Source: a virus. From it: a stretch of DNA of 31,306 bases. The notes under the pieces are model-generated. The model did no database searches and was not told the DNA's origin. It saw only the letters and a list, made by a program, of their open reading frames with translations. The position numbers were made by a program, and so were the translations under genes. This document shows, in pieces, positions 12,081-20,811 of the stretch (positions are counted from its first letter, which is position 1; every line of letters starts with the position of its first letter). Where the stretch lies: the IMG/VR virus record IMGVR_UViG_3300000172_000006, positions 1-31,306 of that record, one strand, 5' to 3'.

Positions 12081-13766
12081 CTAATACTCCGTTAAATCCC
12101 TGTTTGCCCCTGCTGTTATTGAACCGTCTGGTAAATATGTCCCATCGGCAATATACGCAATATAAAGAAACGAATCAGTGTCCACTAATCTAAAGACAAT
12201 GGTTTGTTTTTGTAAGTCCGGTTGAACTGATACTATTTTCATAAACTGATTAATATACGCCCGTCCAAAATCGTCAAACACTTCATCTATCGAAACCGTC
12301 AAATAATCCCCAACATCAGCATGAATTCTTTTTAAACTTAAATCTTCAATTATAATCTGATACTTTGGTCTGCCGTATAAACTCGTTATAATGTCCTGCA
12401 TGACGTTTACGCTTGTCGTGTCCCTGCACCACCTGAACCAGTAATTCGTTGTGGTAGAAACACCGTAAATTGACTGAGATACAAGATCGGCATAAGTGGT
12501 ATCATCTGTATGAGAATTAAATTCGATCATATTATAATTATAGGCGTAGCTTGCCGGTATCTGATTGACTAAGCTAATCTTCTCTTGCTCAACACTCATT
12601 AAATTAAAGTCTTTTTGTGATACTGTTGCAGCAGTGTTCGATATAGCCGGTTCGCTTTCTATGTCTAAAGCAAAAAGTCCTTGGCTATTAAGATAAATTG
12701 AGCCTAAAAATGAAGCCATCATGTCCTGAAGAATATTCCAAAGCTTTTCGTCATCAACAATTGCCCCTGCTGCCTTATAACTTTTTGTCAAAAATATGTC
12801 ACTTGCTGCTGCTTTCTTTGTTGTGTCAAAATCGGCTGAAGTATAAGAATTGTGGACTGTCATAAAATCGTCAAGAATATCAATTATGTTTTCAACTAAA
12901 CTTGCCCCGTCATTCTTCCCTTTGCCCCTGATAGAAATAACATTATTCGTTTGATCTGCTGTAAAATCTATTGTGGCAATAATCCCTTCGCTTTCATAAT
13001 CGTTTGATTCATCAAAGACATATTGCCCAGGATCGACAAGAACATCATTTGCATAGACATTTACAGAATTGCCATTAGCAACAGAAAGAACAGCATGGTC
13101 TGCAAAACAATAAACAAAATTAACAGTATCAATACATGGTATAATATAATTCCCTGTTGTCCCGTCCGTTAAATCTCCGTATACAATCGGAAGTCTATCA
13201 TTAGTATTCAAAGGATTAGTATATCTTGATGCCCTGTTTAACGTAAATAATACACCAGTATTCAAAGATGTTTCTACAACCTCAAGGGTCATTACTTTCT
13301 GATCTAAAGATAAGTTTTCAATATTCCCTTTAAAGACTAAAAGACTTTCGGAAAAAGGAAGATCAGAGAACCCGACATAAACTGAAAGAGTCTTTGTTAT
13401 AAATGGTTCCTTTGCAATAAGCTTTGAAAAATATAGATCATAATTAGCAAGTTTAACCCTTAAAGTCGCTTGCTGTTTCTGAGTGTATCCAATTAAAAGC
13501 CCTAACTTCTTTGGTGAAATAGTCCTTGTCGGTCTTGAAACAGATTGAAGCCTTGCCGTATATTCTAAAAAGCCAAGCCCAGGGTTTGCTGTTTCTGATC
13601 CATCAGCCGTTACAGAACCGTCTGCAAGATTCGTTTCCCCCCAGGTATCAGAAAACTGCCTTTCAGAATAACCCCTGGTTCCCATGTCTGTCTCTATCAA
13701 AACAAAAGGAATAGGCTTTTCCCCTCTCTCTATCCTGTCATGGAAATTTATAGTGGTCCTATACAC
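12081..13766 (-). CDS. Tail-tip hub or baseplate protein
   Basis: 561 residues from a GTG at 13766 with GAGG upstream; the start overlaps the upstream gene by 8 bases. The protein is beta-rich and has no transmembrane segment. Its place after tape measure and distal tail protein, and before fibres, is where siphophage central tip (hub) proteins lie; motifs such as LPIVYGDLTDGTTGNYIIP and GRPKYQIIIEDLSLKRIHAD are consistent with a hub fold but I recognise no strict signature. Two similar Ala/Gly/Asp loops (ADGSVTADGSE, PDGSITAGAN) lie near the N- and C-termini. It would close the tail tube and trigger DNA ejection. Confidence 0.7.
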   Translation of the reverse strand: MYRTTINFHDRIERGEKPIPFVLIETDMGTRGYSERQFSDTWGETNLADGSVTADGSETANPGLGFLEYTARLQSVSRPTRTISPKKLGLLIGYTQKQQATLRVKLANYDLYFSKLIAKEPFITKTLSVYVGFSDLPFSESLLVFKGNIENLSLDQKVMTLEVVETSLNTGVLFTLNRASRYTNPLNTNDRLPIVYGDLTDGTTGNYIIPCIDTVNFVYCFADHAVLSVANGNSVNVYANDVLVDPGQYVFDESNDYESEGIIATIDFTADQTNNVISIRGKGKNDGASLVENIIDILDDFMTVHNSYTSADFDTTKKAAASDIFLTKSYKAAGAIVDDEKLWNILQDMMASFLGSIYLNSQGLFALDIESEPAISNTAATVSQKDFNLMSVEQEKISLVNQIPASYAYNYNMIEFNSHTDDTTYADLVSQSIYGVSTTTNYWFRWCRDTTSVNVMQDIITSLYGRPKYQIIIEDLSLKRIHADVGDYLTVSIDEVFDDFGRAYINQFMKIVSVQPDLQKQTIVFRLVDTDSFLYIAYIADGTYLPDGSITAGANRDLTEY

Positions 13767-14820
13767 TTTTTAAGACCTCATCCATTCTTAAAACGGTTGA
13801 CCGTTCCGTGTTTTGAGAAAGACTGTAAGGTAAGTCCTCAAGCCTAACAAGCCAAGTGTTCGCTAAAGATTCTGAGTCCTCATTAAAAAATAAAGCATCA
13901 ACCGTCCCGGCAGACCGTGAACCCAAAGCATCAAACATTGTCTGAAAATCTGCAATGTCTGTTATGTTCTCAAAAGCATAATTAAACATTTTCTGGTAAT
14001 TATAAAAGCGTTTAAACTCAACACCGTAAGCACTTTTGTTCCTATCTATTAATGCCCTGGTCCCCCTGGAGCCTGACCCGAAAGAAAAGTTCTGAGCCGG
14101 TTCAAAATATGCCCCTAAAAACATTTCTCCTATTTCGATATACCCGTCACTGTTTGCAGCATCTATTACCTCTAATCTAAAGTATCTGTAAGTTTGAGCA
14201 GACGAAAGATAAAAAGTGATTTTATCGGCAGCATACGAAACAGATTCACTATAAGAAGGACCACCCCAGGCATCGGTGGCGTTCCCCTCTAAAGTCAAGG
14301 TAACCCCACTGGTAAAATTATGATCGTAAATAACAAAACTATCAATAGCCTGTGCCGTTCCAAAATCAATTAAGATCGTGTTCGGTGTTTCTAAAGCAGA
14401 ACTCCGGTATCTTGTGTCCCGATTAAGATCAACCATTTTACCGGCAGAAAAATTGTTTATGCCCTTAAAATACCACTTATCACCCACAACAAAGTCTGCA
14501 CCCGTCCCTGAAGTAAAAGCTATCGTAACACCATTATTAAGCGTGATTGGAGATGAATCAGTGGTAACACCAGAAGCATCGAACGAACCCCCACCATCCG
14601 ACCATTTAAACGTAGCCTGACCCACTTCAGCACCACCGGCAATAGAATCAATCTGAACAAGATATTCAAGGTCAGTCGTTCCGGAATAATTGCCGGCTGT
14701 TGTTATTGTTGCAGAACCAGATCCGTCTTTTAAGGCGTTAGATACAAGTCCTGTCCTGACAGAAGAAACAGTAAACATACTTTCAGATATTAAGTTATTA
14801 TATAAGAATCGACAAGTCAT
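13759..14820 (-). CDS. Distal tail protein with discoidin-like domain
   Basis: 353 residues from the ATG at 14820, which overlaps the tape measure stop as ATGA behind GGTGGGGA; an in-frame GTG at 14829 is less likely. Residues about 40-120 form a beta domain with TFKWSDGGG and VTIAFTSGTGADFVVGDKWY, related to an insertion in the tail tube paralogue. Residues about 130-235 (RYRSSALETPNTILIDFGTA, SFVIYDHNF, YRYFRLEVIDAANSDGYIEI) follow the F5/8-type C (discoidin) carbohydrate-binding pattern. The C-terminal part (QKMFNYAFENITDIADFQTM) is DUF-like. The role is to join the tube to the tip and probably to touch surface sugars. Confidence 0.7.
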   Translation of the reverse strand: MTCRFLYNNLISESMFTVSSVRTGLVSNALKDGSGSATITTAGNYSGTTDLEYLVQIDSIAGGAEVGQATFKWSDGGGSFDASGVTTDSSPITLNNGVTIAFTSGTGADFVVGDKWYFKGINNFSAGKMVDLNRDTRYRSSALETPNTILIDFGTAQAIDSFVIYDHNFTSGVTLTLEGNATDAWGGPSYSESVSYAADKITFYLSSAQTYRYFRLEVIDAANSDGYIEIGEMFLGAYFEPAQNFSFGSGSRGTRALIDRNKSAYGVEFKRFYNYQKMFNYAFENITDIADFQTMFDALGSRSAGTVDALFFNEDSESLANTWLVRLEDLPYSLSQNTERSTVLRMDEVLKSV

Positions 14821-17800
14821 CTTCCCCACCTACTTAATTGAGTTAACCGATCTTCTATTTTATCAACAAACTCATTAAAAACATCTTCATCAGCAACAAG
14901 CGTTCCGTTTATCGTTACCAAAGAACCTATATGGAATCCTGTTTCCCCTTTATTAATTCTTTCCAGTGCTGCCATCCCTTTTTTAGACACAACACCTTCA
15001 CCCATTTGAACTGAAGCCAACCCATCATCTGCAGGAGCAATAAGACTGTCTATAAGCCCACCCTGGTCATACCCGTAGGAGTGTAACGCCTTGACATCTT
15101 GCGCTATTTGAGCCGGAGAAATACCAAACTCTTCCGACCATGCAGCTTTTTGAAATATCTCTGAATTATCCCAATTTGCTAAAGCTGCTGATATTTCTGC
15201 ACTCGTATTCCCTGTCAAACCATAACTTGACATTATATTTAATAATTGATTGCTTGCTGCCCCTGAACCTGTCCCTGCAACCGTTGCAGCGCCACCACCT
15301 GAAGGACCAGCATTTGAACCCCCTGTACTACCTCCAGTTGAACCACCAGTGCTTCCTCCAGTAGAACCCCCTGTGCTTCCCGAAGGAACACCAGTAGAAC
15401 CACCCACAACTTGAAGTGCTTCCCATTCTTTTGCGTATCCCAAAATGCCAGCAAGGACATTACCACCACCCAACTGCTTGAAGAAATCTAAATTTAAAGC
15501 CCCTGCAAGATTGCTTACCTCTTGATCGAACTCTTTATAAATAGGGCTTCCCTGCTGCACAACCCCTGCCTCGTATGCCTCTAAACCATACAACCCCGAA
15601 TTTGATAAGCTGGTCATTCTCTTTTGCTTTTCAATCGTGCTACCGGCTTCAGGATGAAGGGACAATAAAAGAGCATCTATTATATCTTCAAAGACTTCAT
15701 CAGATAATTTTTGTAAAGCAACATCAAGACCCTTCTCATCAACCTGGATACTTTTAAAATAAGCTTCAGGTAAGGTCTTTGCTAAGTCAACCCCAGGTAT
15801 TTTGTTAAGCTCATTAAAAACCCCGTCAAAATAATCAACTACCATCTGAGTTATCTGGTTTTCTTTTTCAGGAGCAAGACCAAGGTTACCAGCCCCGGCA
15901 ACAAATCCGAATTCGTCTGAATAAATAGTTGTCCCGACCGCTTTTGGATATGTGAACCCTTTTTTACCAAACCCAATAGCAGGAAGTTCTGACCATCCAG
16001 GAGCCTGGAACCCTTCAAGGATTCCTTTCATAACCCAACCGGCGAAAGCTGTAAACCCTGCCGTTGCTAAACCGGAAGCCAGACCGCTTGACAAGAAACC
16101 TGATCCTGAAGCTGAAGCACTTGCACCAGCCCCCCAACCCCCACCACCGATAATCCCGGCGTTTCCTATTTCAAGACTATAAGCTGTGTTGCCAGCAATT
16201 GCAGCACTTGCTGCAGCACCAGAAGTACTGCCACCACCAAGCAAAGACTTAATTAAACCACTTAAACCTCCACCACTACCGCTTCCCCCTGTCAATCCAC
16301 CGGTAAGGCTTCCGATCAAACCCCCTGAACCATTGGACCCAAAGATTTGTTTTAACGCCCATTCTGTAGCCATCTGACCCAAAATATCAGTAAAGTTTTT
16401 GAGCATACTATTTAAAAGGGTTTCCCAGGCATCCCCTATGTCTTTAAAATCCCCTTTTATAATAGCAAAGAAAGAATCAGAAAACGCCTTGCTCATTCCA
16501 CTGGAAATAGTATCTGCCATTTTTTGACCATGCTCTGCCCAAGTGGTAGTCTGCTTTTGGGCATCACTCATGCCGATTTTAAAACCATCAAAGAAAGTTC
16601 CTGTTGCCAAGAGCATATCTTTTTGCCCTTTGATTACAGCAGCATTAACTTTTTCTTGATCTATTATTGTAAGGTTAGATAAGTCTTTTGTAACCTTATA
16701 AGAAGCTTCATGGATTAATTTAAAATCTGCTGCCTTTTTTTCAAGTAACTTTTTTTCTTCTGCAATCGCTAAAATTGTTTCGTTGCCTACAACCTTACTT
16801 AATCCCTGGACAACTTTATAAATGTCCTCATGGTTTTTCTTCCAGTTTAAAACACGTTCATCAAGTTTATCTTTTTCAAATTTTATTAACGCTTTTTCAT
16901 CATCAGTAAGTTGTATGATATCTTTTGAAGCATCTTTAATACCATCCGACCATTTGCCAAAATCTAAATAAGAATCATCTTGTGCCAAGCTTAATGCTTC
17001 AGTGGTTGACGTTAAATCTTTTATTCGTGCTTCGGTATCTTTTAAAGCTTTGGTTGATTCCTGAAGGTTATCCAAGACTCTTTTTTTTGCTGCTGATCCA
17101 AAAGTTTTTTCATACCTCTTATCAAGTTCTTCTATCTCATCTCTTAATTTTGTAGCCTGTAATTCTAAAAACCCCAAGTCAGTTTCAAAAAGCTTAACAG
17201 TAGAAACACCATCCAGTATCGCAGTTTTCCAACTTATAAGACCGGTTGAAGCAAGACCCATTGCTTTGGAAATATCAACCATCGCATTAAAGAATTTAAC
17301 ACTGAACCCACCGGCTTTAATCAAAGATGTCCCGACAACCAAAAGATTCTTAGAAAATTCTCCAAGCTGATCTATAACAGTTGGATTCTGTTTTATCATT
17401 TCATTGGTCTGAAAGACCCATTCAGTTACTTCAGGTAAAAGCTTGACCCCGATAGCAGCAGAAATGTCTTCGATATTAGCTTTCAACTGCTTCATCTGGT
17501 TGGCAAAAGAACCCATTGTTCTCTTTTGATCCCCAATTGCAGCAGCAGAACCTTTTAAGATAAGTTTAAATGCAACCCAGGCTTTAGTGTTAGCATCCAC
17601 CATACCTTTACCGTTCCAAAGACCCATGTCCAAAGCAGCTTGCTTTATTACAGTTTCGTTTAAAACGACCCCGTATTTTTTCATGGTTTCAAAGTTACCA
17701 ACCAAAGCACTCTGAATATCAAGCATTACCGTTGCCGTTGGCAAATTATTAAATGACCCCAAATCAGCAGCAAGCTTTACAACTTCATTTGACATTTTAA

Positions 17801-18209
17801 GGGCTTCATCGGAAGCCATGCCCATTGGAACCAATAAGTCTTGAATACTGGAAAGATAAAGTTTTGATTCCTTTGTTGACATTGCATAAGAATCAACAAG
17901 GACTTTTGCCATTTTTTCAGCTTCTTTTCTATTGCTTTCAAAAACAACATTGAATTTACCTGTTGTTTCTTCCAGGTCACTTGCTGCTTTTATGGCTTTG
18001 CCCATCCCAACTGCAGCAGTAGTACCAAAAGCAACCAAAGCAACTGACGTTATGCCAAGGGCTTTTTTAACGCTTGCCGTGTCAAGAGCAAGGCTTTTCA
18101 TGCCCTTTGAAGCTTTAGTGGTACTCTTGTCTATATTATCACCAAACTTCTTAACCTTTAAAGAACCTTTATCATCAACAACTAATTCTAATTTTAATGT
18201 CTTAGCCAT
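14817..18209 (-). CDS. Tape measure protein
   Basis: 1130 residues, the largest gene. The N-terminus (KLELVVDDKGSLKVKKFGDN) and a hydrophobic Ala/Gly/Val region near residues 50-75 are typical. Residues about 220-330 match the tape measure region of siphophages, followed by long helical segments (residues about 350-620) and a Gly/Ser-rich C-terminal half with low-complexity repeats (935-972). Tape measure proteins set tail length and help DNA enter the cell; by length the tail should be long. Starts 8 bases inside the frameshifted chaperone's end and stops in an ATGA overlap with the distal tail gene. No peptidase motif was found in it. Confidence 0.92.
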   Translation of the reverse strand: MAKTLKLELVVDDKGSLKVKKFGDNIDKSTTKASKGMKSLALDTASVKKALGITSVALVAFGTTAAVGMGKAIKAASDLEETTGKFNVVFESNRKEAEKMAKVLVDSYAMSTKESKLYLSSIQDLLVPMGMASDEALKMSNEVVKLAADLGSFNNLPTATVMLDIQSALVGNFETMKKYGVVLNETVIKQAALDMGLWNGKGMVDANTKAWVAFKLILKGSAAAIGDQKRTMGSFANQMKQLKANIEDISAAIGVKLLPEVTEWVFQTNEMIKQNPTVIDQLGEFSKNLLVVGTSLIKAGGFSVKFFNAMVDISKAMGLASTGLISWKTAILDGVSTVKLFETDLGFLELQATKLRDEIEELDKRYEKTFGSAAKKRVLDNLQESTKALKDTEARIKDLTSTTEALSLAQDDSYLDFGKWSDGIKDASKDIIQLTDDEKALIKFEKDKLDERVLNWKKNHEDIYKVVQGLSKVVGNETILAIAEEKKLLEKKAADFKLIHEASYKVTKDLSNLTIIDQEKVNAAVIKGQKDMLLATGTFFDGFKIGMSDAQKQTTTWAEHGQKMADTISSGMSKAFSDSFFAIIKGDFKDIGDAWETLLNSMLKNFTDILGQMATEWALKQIFGSNGSGGLIGSLTGGLTGGSGSGGGLSGLIKSLLGGGSTSGAAASAAIAGNTAYSLEIGNAGIIGGGGWGAGASASASGSGFLSSGLASGLATAGFTAFAGWVMKGILEGFQAPGWSELPAIGFGKKGFTYPKAVGTTIYSDEFGFVAGAGNLGLAPEKENQITQMVVDYFDGVFNELNKIPGVDLAKTLPEAYFKSIQVDEKGLDVALQKLSDEVFEDIIDALLLSLHPEAGSTIEKQKRMTSLSNSGLYGLEAYEAGVVQQGSPIYKEFDQEVSNLAGALNLDFFKQLGGGNVLAGILGYAKEWEALQVVGGSTGVPSGSTGGSTGGSTGGSTGGSTGGSNAGPSGGGAATVAGTGSGAASNQLLNIMSSYGLTGNTSAEISAALANWDNSEIFQKAAWSEEFGISPAQIAQDVKALHSYGYDQGGLIDSLIAPADDGLASVQMGEGVVSKKGMAALERINKGETGFHIGSLVTINGTLVADEDVFNEFVDKIEDRLTQLSRWGR
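15314..15404 (-). repeat. Gly-Ser-Thr tandem repeat in the tape measure gene
   Basis: A degenerate 12-base unit encodes about six copies of G-G-S-T (residues about 935-972 of the tape measure). Likely a flexible linker and prone to copy-number change. Confidence 0.75.
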
Positions 18210-18540
18210 TTTGAATCTCTTTTATCTTCAGTATAACGATATTGATTTTTTCCCAAAACAAGGGACGTTGATCTGCTTCAATTTGAAAGTCGTTTAAAAT
18301 ATTTGTAATCAGTGTCATATTGAAACCGCTTGAAGGGTGGTGGAACCCTGGCAAAATCTTGCCAAATAAATAATAGAAGTCAGAATTCGATTCGTCCAGA
18401 AATTCCACCACCCCCCTTTTACACTTTTTAACATACGGTTCACCCTTGCACTTAACTTTTACAAAACCGTCTTTAACCGCTATTCTACATTTTCGGCAAG
18501 ATGAACTTCCTTTGCCGAACTTCCATCCTGCCCATGCTGC
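18202..18540 (-). CDS. Tail assembly chaperone extension (T-like), by -1 frameshift
   Basis: This frame opens at the slippery site: a TGA ends the -1 frame just upstream. It continues 112 codons with no ATG, so it should be made only as an extension of the gene at 18480-18872, giving a 223-residue fusion. After AAWAGWKFGKGSS the extension carries cysteines in C-x2-C-x12-C-x8-C (fusion residues 126, 129, 142, 151), probably a zinc site, then a helical C-terminus (FYYLFGKILPGFHHPSSGF and NMTLITNILNDFQIEADQRP). An internal GTG at 18411 would give only the last 69 residues. Comparable to lambda gpGT. It overlaps the tape measure start by 8 bases. Confidence 0.75.
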   Translation of the reverse strand, partial: AAWAGWKFGKGSSSCRKCRIAVKDGFVKVKCKGEPYVKKCKRGVVEFLDESNSDFYYLFGKILPGFHHPSSGFNMTLITNILNDFQIEADQRPLFWEKINIVILKIKEIQNG

Positions 18541-18872
18541 AAATTTTCAAGTTCGCCTTTAATAATAGACTCAAACCCGACATTCCATGAATACACAAAA
18601 CCGGCAATACCACCCAAATTATAATCAAAGACCCTTTCTTTTGTTTCTTTTGTGCATTTTAATTCTTTGTCATTGCTATCAACAATCTTTCGCCAGTTCT
18701 CAACAGAGTACATAAAAATGCTTTTACGCTGTTCCCCTGGAACTGTTAAAGACTGATCTACCGACATGATAAAATCGTTCCTGCCTATCGGATAAGGTCT
18801 TAAAAACAATTCGCAATCTTCATACTTAACCCATCTTGCCTTGTACGTTTCCCTTGACATTTGTAACTTCAT
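18480..18872 (-). CDS. Tail assembly chaperone (G-like)
   Basis: 130 residues, ATG with AAAGGG at eight bases. The position between tail tube and tape measure is that of gpG-type chaperones, which bind the tape measure during tail assembly. Sequence features: MSRETYKARWVKYEDCELFL, FDYNLGGIAGFVYSWNVGF, and a charged C-terminus (EVHLAENVE). A slippery heptamer at residues 110-111 permits a -1 shift into the T-like extension, giving the usual short and long chaperones. No family signature beyond position and frameshift. Confidence 0.75.
   Translation of the reverse strand: MKLQMSRETYKARWVKYEDCELFLRPYPIGRNDFIMSVDQSLTVPGEQRKSIFMYSVENWRKIVDSNDKELKCTKETKERVFDYNLGGIAGFVYSWNVGFESIIKGELENLQHGQDGSSAKEVHLAENVE
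18492..18519 (-). other. Stem-loop downstream of the slippery site
   Basis: Perfect 8-base arms TTCGGCAA and TTGCCGAA with a 12-base loop, starting 20 bases after the heptamer. A downstream structure of this kind often stimulates -1 shifting, although the spacing is longer than the usual 5-9 bases. Confidence 0.5.
18540..18546 (-). other. -1 frameshift slippery heptamer
   Basis: Minus-strand A-AAT-TTG is an X-XXY-YYZ heptamer, with AAT and TTG in the chaperone frame. It sits immediately after the last stop of the -1 frame and before the stop of the 0 frame, so it is the only heptamer I see that can join the two frames. Confidence 0.75.
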
Positions 18873-18889
18873 GTCAAACCCTTTCGCTA

Positions 18890-19768
18890 TTAAACATTAG
18901 CTGTAAATGATGGAGTCCCATCAATAGTAAAATCAAGTGTTTCTTTTACGTTATCCCCAACTGATCCTGCAACAGCATCACCAGAAAACAAAACCCAACA
19001 ATTAAAATGATCCCCTGTCTGGTCCTGGTCTGGATCGTAATTAAAGAGTTGCAAAAAGAAGAACTCTTTATTCGTAATGCCGTCAATCATTGAATCAGAA
19101 CCGATAAAAAAGCTTGATGCACTCCCCGTTCCTGATCCTTGACCTACTGTATTGTGTTTCCACTTCTGACCCATGTAAGACTGATCTGCCAAATCAAGAG
19201 TGATATTAAAAGACCAATCGGTAAGATACCCAACCTTTTCCAAACCAGACGTTTCAATTTGTCCGAGGTTCCCTGCAACCGTTACAGTTCCAACATTGCC
19301 TGTAAAATAAGCAGTGCCGGTTGTATAATCAATTCTTAAAACTGTTTTCCCGCCATCATCAGTAAAAACCGGTGGATTATTAGGGTCAAGAATCCTTTTG
19401 GTTGTGTCGGTTATCTGAGCCGAAGCACCGGAAGCAGTGCAAGGTTCTGCAAACAAGTTCCCAACCGTCCATTCATCCAATAACGTATGACCTGTTGTTG
19501 CAGCAAAAGTAATTGTCTGAGTGTCGGAAAGGGCTTGTGCTGCTCCGGTAATCGCAACCGTTGCAGTATACGCACCCCCGTCTTTTCTCCATTTAAAAGT
19601 ATCCGGGGTTCCCTCTGCATCAATCTCAACCTCAAAGAAAGCAGAGTCAGCAGCAGAATAAGCGGTTCCCCAGGTAACATCATTAAGCCCTGCCCCTGAG
19701 AAACCGTTCGGTCTGAGTCTATATATTGCCCCATGTCTGCCATGTTGCGGTGTTGTCGGTGAAGCCAT
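18890..19768 (-). CDS. Second tail tube protein with inserted N-terminal domain
   Basis: 292 residues. The C-terminal part (residues 183-292, TDWSFNITLDLADQSYMGQK and KHNTVGQGSGTG) is clearly related to the shorter gene at 19781-20194. The first 12 residues of both share a P-x-H-G-R start. Between them, residues about 28-108 form an inserted beta domain (TWGTAYSAADSAFFEVEIDA, TFKWRKDGG, TITFAATTGHTLLDEW) and another segment follows. Tail tube proteins stack in rings around the tape measure. The longer paralogue could be a decorated tube subunit or a terminal ring. Start ATG with GGGGGGTG upstream. Confidence 0.75.
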   Translation of the reverse strand: MASPTTPQHGRHGAIYRLRPNGFSGAGLNDVTWGTAYSAADSAFFEVEIDAEGTPDTFKWRKDGGAYTATVAITGAAQALSDTQTITFAATTGHTLLDEWTVGNLFAEPCTASGASAQITDTTKRILDPNNPPVFTDDGGKTVLRIDYTTGTAYFTGNVGTVTVAGNLGQIETSGLEKVGYLTDWSFNITLDLADQSYMGQKWKHNTVGQGSGTGSASSFFIGSDSMIDGITNKEFFFLQLFNYDPDQDQTGDHFNCWVLFSGDAVAGSVGDNVKETLDFTIDGTPSFTANV

Positions 19769-19780
19769 TATTCACCCCCC

Positions 19781-20194
19781 TTATGCTACAGTGAGAGCCA
19801 ATGCCCCGTCACCTGTAAAATCAAAGGAACAATTAACAGTGTCACCCACGCTTGCACTTGTGGCAAATCCATTCAAAAAGATATTCCCTGAGAAATAGTC
19901 CCCAGTATCTTCAAGCATAAATTTAAGGTCTGTAATTTTTGTTCCTGGTGAAGCAGTGATAATGTTATCAAGCAATGCTTTCTGTTCAGTATTACCGGCA
20001 ACAAAATGGAAAGTCATTGATCCATTCCAACCACCCTGACCAACTACGTTTTCTTTCCATGCCTGACCCTGCCTTGAAGCATCACTTAAATCAATACTGG
20101 CATTAATTGACCAATCCACTGAATAATCAATTAATGACCCACCATCGTCAATCCTGCAAACTCTGCCGTGAATTGGTGCTGTGTTCCCTGCCAT
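19781..20194 (-). CDS. Tail tube protein (major tail protein)
   Basis: 137 residues. SVDWSINASIDLSDASRQGQ, AWKENVVGQGGWNGSMTFHF and VGDTVNCSFDFTGDGAL give a compact beta-rich protein of the usual size, in the usual place between tail completion and chaperone genes. It is the shorter of two tandem paralogues, which suggests it is the basic tube subunit. Start ATG with GGAG at good spacing. The next gene, at 18890-19768, repeats the same fold with an insertion. Confidence 0.75.
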   Translation of the reverse strand: MAGNTAPIHGRVCRIDDGGSLIDYSVDWSINASIDLSDASRQGQAWKENVVGQGGWNGSMTFHFVAGNTEQKALLDNIITASPGTKITDLKFMLEDTGDYFSGNIFLNGFATSASVGDTVNCSFDFTGDGALALTVA

Positions 20195-20197
20195 TTT

Positions 20198-20368
20198 TTA
20201 CTTCTCCTTTTTCTTGGTTTTCTTGACCCTTGTGGCAACAACTTTACCGTTAAGATCAATTACATTAAAAAGAACATCAGGGCAATTAATACAGCTTGCC
20301 TGACATTCATTTACCTTTTTACATTTTTTGCTACAACTTAATTTAAATAAACCACGATAACTTTTCAT
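20198..20368 (-). CDS. Cys-rich basic protein, 56 residues
   Basis: ATG at 20368 overlaps the upstream stop as ATGA. Five cysteines occur as C12-x3-C16-x5-C22-x3-C26-x2-C29 (SCSKKCKKVNECQASCINC), a likely metal site. The C-terminus is a Lys-rich tail (KKTKKKEK) containing the next gene's ribosome binding site in its codons. Such a protein is unexpected within tail genes. Role unknown; a chaperone or small tail structural protein is possible. Confidence 0.6.
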   Translation of the reverse strand: MKSYRGLFKLSCSKKCKKVNECQASCINCPDVLFNVIDLNGKVVATRVKKTKKKEK

Positions 20369-20811
20369 ATATCCCCCATGTCATAAAAATATCTTACGTC
20401 AACAACCATGTCAAAGATACCATGATTATTATCTGCACCACCCTCAAAAAAAACAGTGTCCCTGATAAAAGTATCATTCCTGTAAGAATTATATGTTGCG
20501 TTAGTCAAAACAGCTTCAACATCTGCTGCAAACTTATCCAAAGCATCATAATCGTTATTTCTGGCATCCACTTTTACAAAGCCCCAAACGTGCAGGACAA
20601 GGATACTTTGTGAGCCTGTCTGGTAATCATCGACCCTGTTATTTCGTTCCTTCCATAAAGCAATCCCGGGCATCTTTCCCTGCATATCCTGTAAGTCCCG
20701 TATGCCCCTCATTATCGTATCTATATTTGTCTGATACCCTTTTGCAACCGTAATGTTTGCAAGCGTGGCAAGAATAGAGTTTATAATAGTATTCTGTAAT
20801 GATATGGTCAT
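20365..20811 (-). CDS. Tail completion (tail terminator-like) protein
   Basis: 148 residues from the ATG at 20811, chosen because it overlaps the upstream stop as ATGA; an in-frame TTG at 20820 is less likely. The order connector, gp10-like, this gene, tail tube is the standard siphophage neck order, and its helical N-terminus (TISLQNTIINSILATLANIT) and beta C-terminus ending VRYFYDMGDI fit a tail-terminator or minor tail U/Gp11-like protein. The family signature is weak and the assignment is by size and position. Confidence 0.65.
   Translation of the reverse strand: MTISLQNTIINSILATLANITVAKGYQTNIDTIMRGIRDLQDMQGKMPGIALWKERNNRVDDYQTGSQSILVLHVWGFVKVDARNNDYDALDKFAADVEAVLTNATYNSYRNDTFIRDTVFFEGGADNNHGIFDMVVDVRYFYDMGDI

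Noticed and set aside
17932-18297. Plus-strand open frame of 121 codons
   Set aside because: It lies opposite the tape measure and chaperone genes, has no ribosome binding site or family features, and is explained by codon bias of the minus-strand genes.
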